DNA of 64,000 nucleotides from NCBI GenBank assembly GCA_037178855.1, contig JASJZC010000006.1, positions 3,534,001 through 3,598,000 on the forward strand. Direction: 5' to 3'. This document shows positions 46,299 through 59,700 of the stretch, piece by piece. Under the pieces are notes generated by a model. That model was not told where the DNA came from and did not search any database. It saw only the letters and a list, made by a program, of their open reading frames with translations. Origin of the DNA: Oscheius sp. JU75. Taxonomy: Eukaryota > Nematoda > Chromadorea > Rhabditida > Rhabditidae. Positions within the stretch are counted from its first letter, which is position 1. Each line of letters opens with the position of its first letter. Both the position numbers and the translations under genes were made by a program.

Positions 46299-49200
46299 TC
46301 AATTCTCTTTGTTTTCTTCTTGGATGAATGGGGGACTCATCGGCGGACGGCGATGCATGATGCTCGGTCGACGGAACAGCGTGTCTGTCAGGTTCAAGTT
46401 CGAGAAACGGGATCTGAAATTGAGTAGAATTAGCAATTTTTTGCTCAACAGGTCGCATGCCTAAGCTCAAGTAGCAGATTAAACAAGGAGCGCGGCTTGT
46501 TACAAATACTCATTTTCAGCGTTTGTCACAAATGGCACAGTAGGTTAGAAAGTCGACTACGGACCAACAGGTCCCGGGTTCGGTCCCCGACTCCGATTTT
46601 CTCGACTTTATCGACTTTCAACATCGGAAATTGAACAAACCTGAGTCCACGTTTCGGAGTAATACATCCAGTTGCGTCGAGTAGGTCCGGTGAGCTGTGG
46701 GCGTCGATCCGTGGATGGGGATCATAGGCTGGCGTGTCGGGAGCTCTTCTCATCACTTCTTGTTCGAGTTGGGGTGAGGCTTCCACTAAAAAGGGTATTT
46801 TTTTACATAAAAAGATGAAAACGGACTGATTTCGCGAAGATTGTTCCTGCTGGTCATCTTGGTCAAGCGACTGGCCACACTCATGCTTGCGCTGCTGATA
46901 GCCCTTCGGAGCATATTTCCGCCTCGGGACATCGTCATATTCAGGGTCATGTTCTGGTTATTCTGTTGGGCGAGCCTAAATTACAATTTGTATGAAAAAT
47001 AGACAAAAAAGACGAACTTTCTCAAGTACTTCTTCAGATCGCTGTCAATCTCCGATATTTGGAGGAGATCCGAGAGCGGGTAGGGACCGGGCTGCCGGAC
47101 TGAGCGACCGAATTCCATCTGGACCTGCTGCTGGATGTGCTTGAAGAGCTCGTTCATCTGGGCCCGATTGCAGAGCGGATGGATGATCCATGTCAGATCC
47201 TGGCTCGTGTCCTCGCGTATCGTCAAAACCATGATCGGGGTGGCCGTCTCGGACGGATTGTAGAGCAGCGGGCCACCGTTCGGATCGACATCGCGCAGCT
47301 CGCGAATCTCCCGGATGAACTGTATCGGAATGTGCTTTATGTACTTCAGCCTGAATTCTTATTTGAAGCGCTATTGAAAAGAGCCTACGGCTTTTTGTGA
47401 GTTTTTCTCAACGTGGACATGGATGCCTGTTTTTTGAGGCGACTCAAGGTGCCAGTCGGAGTCCGGGGCGGCAGGAGACTGCTCGGCGATGTGACTGTCG
47501 CGGTCGGTTCTCTTGTCTTGCAGACTACGATGACATCGTGGAAACAGAGAATTCGGACGTCAGTCTTTGGCCATTTGACAAAATCCCCGGTCCCGATTAT
47601 CGAGATGGCATCCATTTCGGCCATGAACTGACGCCTGGAGCAGACGAGATGGTCCGGTACCTTGTCCATGTCGGTGAAACGGACCAGATGAGCAATCTTC
47701 TTGTCCGTGTTGAAGCGGACCGTGTTTGCGCGGCTAAATACCATTTTAGGGTTCGAAATGAAAGAAAAGTTCACTTCAAAACCTCCTGGATCGAGACGAC
47801 AGCATCGCCAATCCTCTTGATCTGATCCTGCTTCGTCAGACGTTTTTGCAGTTCCTTCAGAAGTAGAGTGACGCTGGGAAGCCGCTGTACAGGCCGGATC
47901 AGAAGGTCAGTCAGTTTGTTGCGGTTGAACTGCGGATCCGACTCCATTCCCTAGATTTTGACTTCATTTCGAGAGAAATGGGACAAAACGAACTCTGATG
48001 AAGGCGTGGAACTTCATGCTCTTCTGGTCCGCGGCCTCGAAGGCCGCCTTGCCGTTCTCGTAGCTGTTGATGTATGGCGGATAGACGGCCAGCAGTCTCT
48101 TATTCTCATCAATCCAGATCTCGGCCAGCTGGTTCACGGTTTGCTTGTCGTTCAGGATCCTCTCGCGCGAGACGTTGCCCCTCGTGGCCCAGCTGTCCAC
48201 ATGTTTCTGAACATTCTCAAGGATAGTCGAGTGCACGGCGATTATTGGCTGTATCCTGCCGAAAATCATCTAAATTTGAACTTTACATCATTTTTAGGGA
48301 CAAGTACCTGTAAATCGGACTTGTTGATGATCTCCTCGCCGCAATTCGCGAGCCAGTCGGTCTCGATCATGTGCCGGAACTTCAGAGCCAGATTGAGTGC
48401 ATTCACGTAGTTCTTCTCCGTCTCCAGCAACTCCATGATGACCTGTTGGCGCTTATTGTAGCCGGCAGAGGGACTTTTTGGTGTGACGGGCGTGTTCGGA
48501 GTGTGAGCTGTCGGAGAGAGCATCTGTGTGTCGAGATCATCGCTGGAGAAGTCGTCGGAGCCTTCTGAAGGGGAAATTTTGTTATAAAAAAAAACACTCA
48601 AAATTAGCTCCTCGTGTAAAAAAACCGGGTAGGATAGCGCTAGTCCCATATATGTGCATTAAATAAACTATATATGTATACAAATAGAGTACATAGGACT
48701 GTCGTCGCCTAAAAGAAACGAATAAACGCACTGCTTCGCTCACAGTCGGCCAGACTGTCCTTTGACTGGGTTCTCGTGTGATGGCTGACGTCGCAGAGCT
48801 GGGGGAAGTCGAGCAGCGAGTAGTCACCCTCCGATAGACAGCGATTCAGGTTTATCGACTGCCAGAGCCACTAAATTTCTTGATTTATCCAAAAATGGGG
48901 TAGATGACCAACATTATCTGTCACAGCGATCTGGTTCTCTCCAAGCTTCAGCTCGGCCAGCTGCTCGCTGGCCTTGGGCATGCACACGATGTGGGTGGCT
49001 CTGTCGCATCTGTAGAGCACGACACCGCCTGAAAATTTTGACTCAATAAAGTCTTTAGGCTGCACGAACCATTGTTCTCGACACTTTTGGCCATATCCTC
49101 GACTTCGGACTGCGCGAAGCCGACAAAGGCTATCTGGAGTCCTTGGAAGACGTACATCGCGTAATGTTCCAGCTGAAACTCTTTGAATACCTCAAAAGAG

Positions 49201-50035
49201 ATGAAAAATTCATACCAAACGCGGATCGAGGACGTTGAAGTCGCCCTGAAACCTCTTCTGCCAGCACTTGTCTATCCAGTCCGGCCGCAGCGTGGGTATT
49301 TTTAGAAATGCAGCCTTGCGCTGGTCCTTGGTCAGCTTCGTCCCGACGTAGATAGTCGGCTTCTGGTGCGACGGCGGCTGTCTCAGTCCCTCCGTGATGC
49401 CCTTCTTGACACGACCGCCCATGAACTGCACAAATCGGGCATAGCGCTTCTTCTCGCTCAGATCACTCGCTATGACGACCATCACCGTGGCCATCTGGAC
49501 GCTGAACAGCGGACGCTTCGGCTTCGGATTGTATAGGTCTCCCTAAATTAAATATTTCTGAAAAAAGGAAAAGGACGAACCGATGGCAGATTGAGACGAC
49601 TCTGAATGTAGAGCGGGCCGACAAGTCGCAGACCGCGTTCTGCGGGCCGAGTGTCATTTTCGGCCAACAGAGCGTCGAAAGCTTCGCCTGTGAAATCCTT
49701 AAAGAAGAAGACGAGACGCGAGTCTTCTGTGTGCTCGAGGCCAGTCGAACTGTATAGAATTTCGACTTGTGGCCATCTCTCCTGCAAATTGGGTGTAATA
49801 AGGATGATCGTGTTCTCAGCAACAAAAGCAATTGTCTCATTTCTACATTTTCCCACTATCCCGCTCTTTATCGAAGAAACATGAAACGCACCTCAATTCG
49901 TTCGATTAGGTCGCGCGTCTCCGGGTCATGTTGAAGATTTCCGACGAAGCACAGGCGCTGTATGTGTGATCGGCTGTGGACTGGCGATTTGCCCGTACTG
50001 GGGGACAGCAGAAGATCTGGACCGGCTAGTTTCAT
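46299..50035 (-). CDS. ect2: ECT2, RhoGEF controlling cytokinesis, 941 residues
   Basis: Fourteen reverse-strand exons: 50035-49892, 49781-49581, 49542-49216, 49172-49070, 49028-48913, 48870-48732, 48564-48308, 48269-47994, 47950-47775, 47733-47389, 47350-47018, 46975-46827, 46785-46641 and 46413-46299; phases agree throughout. The order is that of ECT2: an N-terminal BRCT0 region, tandem BRCT repeats (about 125-345, ending in VTDNWLWQSI), an S/T-P-rich linker, a DH domain with LLIRPVQRLPS, a PH domain (about 620-790) and a basic tail (LRRAISSASMSVASRL). ECT2 activates RhoA at the equatorial membrane; its BRCT repeats inhibit it and bind centralspindlin. Length is close to the vertebrate protein. 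Donors at 48912 (GTTGGT) and 46826 (GTCCGT) are non-standard. The ATG is 6 nt after cgttccag. UTX starts 697 bp away in the opposite direction. Confidence 0.95.
46526..46603 (+). repeat. tRNA-derived sequence (SINE head or decayed tRNA) in the last ECT2 intron
   Basis: tggcacagtaggttag (46533-46548) fits a pol III A box and gggttcggtcccc (46577-46589) a B box at normal spacing. The T arm pairs at four of five positions, but I cannot fold a regular anticodon stem or acceptor stem, so a functional tRNA is unlikely. It is antisense to ECT2. Confidence 0.5.
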
Positions 50036-50732
50036 GTGCTACTGGAACGTATTTTTATTAGAAAGGGATTTTGGGCAAAAAAAAACGATGGGAAAAGATA
50101 TATGAACATGAAGGGTCAGATTCTTCACTAGTTCCCTCGCAATGCCACCCATAAGTCGTAGCTTTTTTTGTGAACTGATAAAATTTATCAAAAACGGAGA
50201 TTCGGGGACTGATAAAGCAGCAAATAGGGCCAAGTTTGAACTGGCGGTCTTCGCGGCTGTCAACGGCGTGCAAGAACCGCGTCCTCGTTGGAAACAACTC
50301 CGAGGTGATTTCTTTTACTTTTCATTCGATTTTTTTGTTGTTGAAACATGTTAGTAACCAAACTAGAACTCTTCCCTATTGCAGAAAATAGGTACAGACA
50401 AAAATAAAAGCAGAAAAATGGAAAAACACAATGCTTTGCTGGCGCGGCGTTTAGCAGTACTTGGCCAATAGCCAAAGCCATTTTGAAGGAACACTACATC
50501 TACTTGTTTCTATTTTTCTTCAGCTTTTTAACTAAAGCGCAAGGTTTTCCAGCAATCAGACAAGTTAAAGTACATAAAAACACGACCGGCCTTTTAATAA
50601 ACCCTAAGATCCTTTTGGATCGGTTTTCGTACTGTACAACTTGCCCGCTATTTCAAATCGATTTTATTCTTTTCATATTCTAGATCCTTTGTCAAAATTG
50701 CGCCTGTCATCTATACACCGCCTCCAGGCAAC
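50036..50732. other. Divergent intergenic region between ECT2 and UTX
   Basis: 697 bp that must hold both promoters. It contains T- and A-rich runs and tctttttggatcggttttcg-like sequence but no motif I can name. The ORF at 50142-50354 has no recognisable domain. Confidence 0.5.
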
Positions 50733-53700
50733 ATGGACGCGCCTCGTCTGCTCGAGGTTAGTTCAAGGAAACGGAAAAAAAAACAAAATTCGTTCAGGTC
50801 ATGCCCACCTTCAATAAGGAAGAAAAACTCAGGTTTCTACAACTTACTAGGTGAGGGCCAGGAACAGTTAGAATAGATCCCTTTCAGTCTCAATTTCAAC
50901 GAATTTATCAACTATCCACCAGAAAAGTTCAATCTCATGCCACTTGCGGACAGAAGCGCTCTGTTCAAGGTAAGTCAAGCAGTTTCTTTCTTCCTCTTTG
51001 CTTGGGAGCATATGGACAAGGCCTTTTCAGGGAAGACGAGTTCTGGAGAGTTGCTTAGAGAGAATCCAACGTCTGGGAACGAGTAATCCAAAGTACAAGA
51101 CACTCTATTTCAAGGTGAGTCGACTTGTCAACTTCTTATGATTTTGTTCAACTGTTCTCTTCGAATATGTCCTGTCAGTCTGCCATTTTATCTTGTCCTG
51201 GAAATCACTTCTGGTCAAGTTGAATTGATCAATTCTAATATCTTGTCCTGTCAACTTTGGTTCGAGTTTGAGAGCAGTCGCACAGAACAACAGCCTTTCA
51301 TTGGCTATTTAAAATCACAAAACCCTGATTCAGACTATGTCGAAATGGGGGCACATTGCTCTGCTCGCACAGGACTGGGTAGCCGCTGTGTCCAGCTACC
51401 AAGAGGCCTACAAATGTAATCCTGACGAGTTCTGGAAGGAACCAGGCTGTTATTTTGGTCTCGGACTCTGTTATCTCCATTTCAAAGATTTTAAACTGTG
51501 AGTCGAGCACTAGTTTAAAATACGAGGCGTTTCCAGAGCGGCAGACGCCTTCCAGAGGGTTTTGTACTCTTTCCCAACGTTAGAATGCATAGCCGAGGTC
51601 AAGGCTCGACTCGGACTCTGTCATCAGAACCTGTCTAACTATGACCAGGCTCTTAAGGTAGGACATTTTTGTACGTTTTCCCTAATTAGAATGAATCAGT
51701 ACTACAACCAAGCCATGGCCGACCTGAAAGAGTCACATATGCTGCCCAAGATCCATATCCGATTCAACATTGCCTTGACCAAAGAGAACTCTGGGCAATT
51801 GACTCATGCCGAGATGGAATACAAGCACATTTTGACAGATGTAAGGCATCTTTTTAGGGGGTTCAGGATAGTGAATTTCAGCTCATGGATTTGGTAAACG
51901 CTCGCCAAGGTGGACATACCACACCGGAACAGGTCAAGCTGTACGCGGCTCTCAACAGACAACTTGGTGAGCTATTACTCATTCAATGATGGGATCAATG
52001 AATGCTATCCGCCTCTTGTAACGCATTTTCTACCCAGAAGAAATCTTTTTTTTTCAACTTGGGATGTTCTACAAATTTGTAAGCAGAACAAGTCTTACAA
52101 ATTTGTAGAACGTTGTGAAACGGAAAAATTGGCCCATGTCATAATAAGAGATGTGCGAAGTGGTGGCAGTATTTGAAGAATCAGCGGGTGCGATAGTGCA
52201 CTGCCCCTCTTCTGTGATTCCACAATGAAAGTTAGCACTTTTCAAACATGTGTAAAAACACAACAAATACACGGATGTTTGTTCATTTGAGCGACGATCC
52301 TTTGTTTTACGTGCATCCACGCAAACTGTAGTGTTGCGATCGACACTTGCGCGGAACGTAGAATAATTTGTGACATCATTGTTTGAACAACTTGCTCTTC
52401 TGCAAACTAGAGACGAATCTTTCCAGGCTGGGTCTCCTACAGACAGCAATCTTCATCACATGCTTATATTACGGCAGAGGAACGCGGTCGACGTCTCGGC
52501 GACGCTGAAAACTTTTTGAAGCAGGCACAACAGATCGAGCCTTTAAATGGGAGAACTTACTACTTTTTTGGGAGATGCTACGGAGAGCTGCCTACCAAGG
52601 TAAGAATTTATTAGTAGCATTAAAAATATTGTAGGCCCACGACGCGTTCATAAACTACCGTCACTCGATTGACAAGAGTGAGGCGGACGCAGATACTTGG
52701 TGCTCGATTGGATGGCTATATCAACAGCAGAATCAGCCGATCGACGCTCTTCAGGCGTTTGTCTGTGCTGTGGAACTAGACGCTCAACATAGCGCTGCCT
52801 GGACTGATTTAGGACAACTGTACGAGATCAACCATCAGTTTGAGGACGCCTTGAACTGCTACAAGCAGGCAGTCAAGTTCAATCCAGGTTGGTTATCAGT
52901 CTTTTTCTTCCTTCTTGACTGGAAACCACACTGTTACATTTCTTTTTCCTCTCGAACTAGACGACTTTTCATATATTGTTCGTATGCCTCGTTTTTCTTT
53001 TCGTTTTAGTAGAAACACCAGCTGCCGATGGCAGCTTTGCAGCCCGTTTGGTCTTGGCTTAGTATTGACTTCGCCGCTTCCCTAGTAACAAAAGTTGTCT
53101 CCACAGTCGACTCTTCACCTTGTCGCTTGACATGAAATGACTTGTCAGGATATTTGGGTATTAGTGTTGACATGCAATTGTGCGGACACCATGACAGACA
53201 GACGGACGGACGGACGGACGGACACCACTGCGCTTTAGTAAAGAAAGATTATTATAGAAAATAGAGTTGAAGCTTCACAGAAGTAAATGAGCATTGCAAA
53301 ATATAACAACTAAGGACAAACAAAAATAGTTTCCGTGTAATAACAAAGTACCTCTATATAAACCAATCAGTTTCAGCAGACCGATAAGGACGGACTTTAA
53401 TAGTTTTCTCGGTATCGGTAGTATATCAATACTAACAGTCTACTTCACACTTCCCACTCCTCCAATTAGTCGTTCTCTCCCGAAGGGCATCTCATCTTCA
53501 ATAGAACGGGGCACTGTTCGGGTGTCAGCTGGTACAGCCCATCTGCCCTCTCCTAGCTTCACAAATGGGGGCAGCCAGCGCGTTTTCCGTGCATTGGGCG
53601 GCTTTGGCTCGTTGCCAAGTCGGCTGGACAGCGGTCAGCAGCCAACAGCTGGCTCGGCGTTTTATTGGAGATTTCTCTCCCTCGCTCTCTCCAAGACCAA

Positions 53701-56700
53701 CTGACCTCTCTTTTCAATTTCTACATATATTTTCCGTTTTAAAGGGCTGTCTTGACCATTCCCGTGGGAGTAGCAGATGTTCAAACAGTCTCTCTCTCTC
53801 TCTCTCGGCGGTGGTCCGTCCCAGTCTCTTATTGTCTCTCTTTCCAGATCAAACTTCCCCATCTCTCATTAGCCTCTGACTCTAATTGCCATTCACCTCC
53901 ACTCCTACTACTACTAATGACATTAATCCAGAGTGCACCTGTCCCTCCCCCAACAGATTTACGCGATATAAAACGGGAAGTGTTTAATTCACGATTCCCT
54001 GACCTCCATTGCGTTTTCTACGCCTCACTACACTGTTCTCTCCTATGTACTCAAGGCGGGGGCGGAAACCGCTAAAATGTCCGTGGCACTTTTGGATTTC
54101 TTCCCTTACCTATCCCTGATCCTTTGAGAGACATTGTGCTCTGTCAGGAAGGTTAGCTTTGCTGGAAAAAAACTTCGTGGTGTAACCCCTCGGGGTTTCG
54201 AGCCTTGTTAAAGGCTCTAAGTTTGATGAATCCTTCCTTGATATATCCTATCCATTTCCGTGTTTCTATTGAGCCAAAACAACAAGTAATCTTTCAAAAA
54301 GTTGCGATACCCCTTGCCCTCTTCAATCAAAGAAACAGTTGTCCTGCCACAAAGACCTCTTCAGCCCGGCTGTTCTTTTGTAATCTAAGCTCTCTTTTCT
54401 CTCTTGTCGTCCGAAGAGGGTCTGTCTCTTTATTTACCTTCCTGTCTGTACCAATGACCCAATCTGACCTGACCTCCATCGATAGGAGAGAGAAAGAGTC
54501 TTTAGCCCTGAGAACTCTGGCCATTATCATGGTCGCCAAACGTGTCTTTCTTTTGTTCGGAAGGTGAGAAGCTACGTGCCCCGTAGTAAAAGAGAGAGAG
54601 AGAAAGAGGGCGATCGATACTACTCGTTCATTGGCACACACACACGGGGAGGGAGGGACGCGTCCAAAGGCGGCCATGAATCACATTCCACGTTTGGGGA
54701 GCCCCGCCTTTCAAGTCCCCTCCCTTTTTGACCGCTATTCTCTGACCATTTTTTTTGTCTTACTTAGACTCTTTTTTCCCACGTCACAACACCTGCAATC
54801 GCATGATTAACTGTCTCATTCTCTTCCTCTTTTGACGCCCAGGGGATTACAGACGTCAAGTGGCAGCTGATCTGTAGCCATAACACGGAAACTTTCATAG
54901 TTTCAGAGAATGTACGAGTCTCTGCCAATTGCATGACCTCTCTTTCTCTCTCGAGCCATCTGCCTAATTACGTCTGTGGCACAGTCATTCTCTGTCAGAT
55001 CCGCTTTTTGACACGGGATCGTACTCTCTTGACTGTCTCTCTAGAATTCTCAGAATCCTTATCAGGTCTCTCCCATATCCTCTCTGAACTCTGTTCAAAG
55101 GATTCCAGACTAATCTCCATAATATGAAATCTTTCAATCCAGTCGAAAACTTCTCCTCAATAGAAGGGCATTTCCTCTAATTGGCTGTCCTATCTAAAAG
55201 CGTCTCCTCGTGGGAGGTCCTAATCGACCGCTGGTCTCTCTCTCCCTTTTCTCTGACCAGCCAACCAAGCATTTTCAGTTGCTCCGGAGGCGCTCAAGGC
55301 GCGGATATCTGTGTTGGAGAAGGAGCTCAACACTTCAAATCAGTTCCTCGCCCAAAGGAACACCCCGCAGCCACAGAGGTTAGTTTTTTTTTTAAATATT
55401 TTTTTCGCGAGAGGAAAGACCAGAAATGTCTCGTTTCCATTCAGGACTACCGTTTGTTTGGGCGACAGTCGTCAACAACCGGGGGCAGGACTGTCAATAA
55501 GGGAGAGAGTGGCAGATGACTGAAAGGGAAAAAGACGAATTGTTAGGAATAAAGACAAATGACCATACAAGCCAATAAGGCGATACTCTCACCGACTTAA
55601 GACCTCATAACACCGTAGAAATTCAAATTGAGGAGCTTTTGATCCAATCTTTCAACCCATAAATACATTTTTGAGCTTGGCAATGTTCTGGAAACCTTTT
55701 GTGACCGAGAGCTATAAATTTTTAGAAGACATCGACACTGGAAACTGACACCTTGGGTCCAGAAACTGGGTTGAAAGACTGGAAGAAAGTCTACTTTCGT
55801 TACCAAAGACGGTTTGGAACTCCAGACAACCTTAGTTACCGTTAGATCCACTTCAACTTTTTGTAGTCTGACCCATGAGAATGTGTAGAGTGGCTATAGA
55901 CAGGTTGTACTCTCTGCTTCCTGACCAAGAGACAGTCAAATCTCTAATCTTTCCCAGTAATCATCCGCCTTCACACTTCGTTTTATGATTCCTACTCTTT
56001 CGCGTCTCGCCGCGTCATCACGGCTTCCTTCCGTTAATTATCGCCTACTGATATGGCAGAATCAGTTCGAAAAGCAAGACCTCCAGTTACGGTGTCAATT
56101 GACCCTGATTGTGGCGAACACGCGTAGAATTACCTGATCTGTGCCCAGCGAAGAATATAAAAGTGACCCGAAGCGTGCAAAAAGGTAAAGAAGAAATCAG
56201 TCTCCCTTATCTTTTTCGCGCACCGCCTTCCGTCTGGGAGTGGCCATTTTTGGTGTTCTTTCTTTCGAAAGTTGGGGGAAAAGCCGTTTGTTAGTTGTTG
56301 ACAGTCTATACTATATCCCGAGCCCTATTATCTCAATGATCTTCGTCATTTTCCAGAAAACTCACGAGCTTGAAAGACGCCTGGCATCTGCCTATTCCGT
56401 CCGAGCTACGACAGCGACAGGACGAGTTCTTGAAGGTACGCTTACTTTTTCAAGAGAGAGTCGCGCACAACTTTTTGTCAAGGTCTTGAGGCGCAATTGC
56501 CACTTTTTGATACATTGATTCACACACACAAACACAGTGCTATTATCTTCCTGTTTACTCCCTGATACTTATTCTCACGGTTTGTCAAAATAGACGCTCC
56601 GCCACAGTTCGAGCTATATGATACGCAGTTGCATACTCAGGCTCCCACGCGTTTGTCTCGTGAAGCTAAAAAATATTGTCTTGACTCTGAAATCTCCAAG

Positions 56701-59700
56701 TACGCAGTTGCGTACTTAATAACTGTGGGCTTCTACTGCAGCCCTTACAGTAGGTTTGGTCCAAAAAGAGAGACGGTAGTCAATCAAGAATTTAAAGCCT
56801 GCCGGTCTTTGCCTAACCATCAGATTAGAATTGAGCGTGTCGAAAACAAGTCTATTAGAGCCCGCATTTGAATTTTGTTCTGAGACAGTGAACAGTATTC
56901 CAATGCAATAATTGTCAGTTTTGCTCCTAGACACCTTAAAAAAACAAGATGTTTCAAGGCGATCTCACCTGTCCAAGCACGTTTAATGGCTTCTCTGCGC
57001 GACCAGAGGTGGGCCGGACGGTCGGTCTCTGTTCGTTATCTCTCCTTTCCCGAGGCTTCTCCCCGTCTGATTCATCCTTTTTGTTTGGTTCGATTCCTTC
57101 GGGTTCTGTTCATAAACCAGGACGGAAATCTTTGTAATCGAAGCCAGTACACCCTTCTGTCTACGTCACAATTGGGGCAACACGTGTGTTTTTCAATTTT
57201 TCACCGGGTACAGAGTCCCGCGTGACTATCTCTTTCTTCCTGTCTTTCCTTATCTGGACCCTCTTCGGTCGGTCTCTACAAGTCTCTTCATTTTCCCACA
57301 TTCTCTAGTTGCTTAGTTGAAGGGTCATTTTCTCACCTTATGTATAAGAGTCAGACTGGGCACTAATAGGCAAAAAGGGACGCCAGGTAGCCGACTGACC
57401 TTGTGGCCGGATGGTCAATGGCACATCTTCACTCATCGCCCGCGCGTGTTGAGGTCAGTCCTCGCGGGCCGACAATCTCAATTTTCTCACGCACACGTAC
57501 CGTTCTCTTTTCTGCCGCCTCTTTTGAATGTTACCTCTTCCTCTTTACAAAGTCCTACGAATCTCTTTCAAGCGGTATCTCGATTAGATTCGTCACCCTA
57601 TGTCTCTTTGTCGGCCTCTCCTTATCCTATATCCTCACTCCCGTCAATCTCTTTCCAATTCCTTCTGCCATTCTTGGTATCATATCCTTGTCATTCTACT
57701 CCTTCGGCAAGAGGAATCTGTTCTTTGGAACACATTTTCTCTAGGCACTAATTGCAATTACAAGTATATAAAAAACTTTTACTTGTGTAACTCGGGACGA
57801 GTATCTAGCAATTAAGAGAAGCTAGATATTTGAAACAGCATGTACTTACATTTCTGTACTATCCACCTTGACTTTCTCTGCCTGTCCATGCCTACTTGTA
57901 CTGTCAGTTTGTTCTATCAATTTTAGTATCATGCCGTTATTCTCTCCTTTCGACTACGGTAGGGGTAAAGTTACTGCCAGAATTGACTTGGCATCTTCTC
58001 TCTTGACAGGAACTTCGGTTGAAGTCAAACTGACAGAATCCCAAACTCGCATTGTTCCAAATCGATACCATAAATCTCAAAAAGCGCGAGCGACTTGTCG
58101 CTTACAGCGGTCCTAAAATTTACTCACTTCAATTTCTAGGTCAAACAACAGCGCTATCGAGACGGCAGTCCGCTGTGGAGAATGGGCGACCTGGCCGCTC
58201 CACTGATCGGGACCCAGGAGATTCCAGGCCTCCCTCCCATGGACAGTCAACAAGTTCAGATGATGCGTCTGCTTCAGATGAATAGGGATCGATTGAATAG
58301 CAACGAAAGGCAGTTGTTGAGGGAGATGGAACAGAGGGACAGGGAGTGTCAGGTAGACTTGATTCGTTTCATTCCCATTCGAGTTTTCAGGAAGCTTGCT
58401 ACGACTCTTTCTACCCCCAAAATGTCCATATTGCCTCCAAGCTGCCGACATTCACAGAGGAAGACTTCCAGTCCTTGAAGGGAGGAAACCACATCAAGAC
58501 AGAAGTCAAATTGGAGCAAGAGGAGGAGAGCAATGAGGCCGATACGAAGGATTCCGAAAGGAATTCGAATGACAGAGTAGTTCAGGACGGTCAAGTCACC
58601 TCGACCACCGATCTCCCGACTACTTTCTGGTAGGTACCGTCACTGTTTCTTTCATAGCTCTCTTACAGTCTCGACTCCAAACTACATGTACCATTGGACA
58701 TCTCCTCAACGGAATTGCTCGATCTCTGTACCAAAAGGGTAGAGAGGATATCAGACTTCAAGCCAGTCTTCGACGAAACCGCCGCCCCACCTAGGCCACC
58801 AACTCCACCTCCAAGGGATGACGTAAAACCACAATCCGGTCAGAATCCTCTCCTCAAACCAACACCTCTGGTAGTCGTGGAGTCAAGGAAAGATGCTCAG
58901 TCTCCAGAACTACAAAGGTACGGTATAGAGTGTTCCTTTCCATAACAAAGTTTAGGTTCGTTGAAAGCACGCCGATAGCGCTGATACGAGGGCTCACGGC
59001 TGTTCTCAAAATGGATTTGAGTTTGTTTTCCACGAAAACGTTGAGAGATACGGCGCCGGAGACTGAAGTCGAGGTTTGTAGATGTTTTTAAGTCTTTTCG
59101 GGGTACTCCTTTCCATTTTCACTAGGTAGTTCGGGCAGATTTCGGAATTATTTGGAATCCCTCAACATTTGGTGGTTCTAAACCTGTCAAAATAGTTTTT
59201 GACAAGTATTGACATGACAACTTAGCTTACGGGCACTCAAGGTGACAAAGAAAGGAACTCTGAAAGTATTGTCGATCCTGGCTTGAAAATGCCTCTCATT
59301 GTTTTTAACTACCGCATATGTAATGACTCTCCTCATTGTTGCAGTACCGTCAGCAACGTGCCTTCTTTCAGGTCCGAACCCAGTACAAAATGCCCTGTGA
59401 CCTGAACGTGGACCATCTCGGCGTACCCAGTTGGGAATGTGCCAGTACCAAATCCTTCACGACGGTCAGCAAGTACTCTCTCTACCAAGCCGACTCCTTC
59501 CAGCACTCTTTGAAAGGTATTGTACTTTTCCCACTTTATTTAGCGTTCTTTTACAGAAGAGGCCGAGAAGTTGAGAACTGCCGGTGCCAAGTATGCACAG
59601 CAGATCGCCGAGGCTGACGCGAAAAAGAGACGACGAGGTCCGAACGGGGAGGAATGGGCCATGCCGATGAAGTCGATCAAGTTTGGAACGAATGTGGATC

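Noticed and set aside
47137-48410. Plus-strand frames up to 150 codons
   Set aside because: Antisense to ECT2 DH and PH exons, whose phases and domain order are clear.
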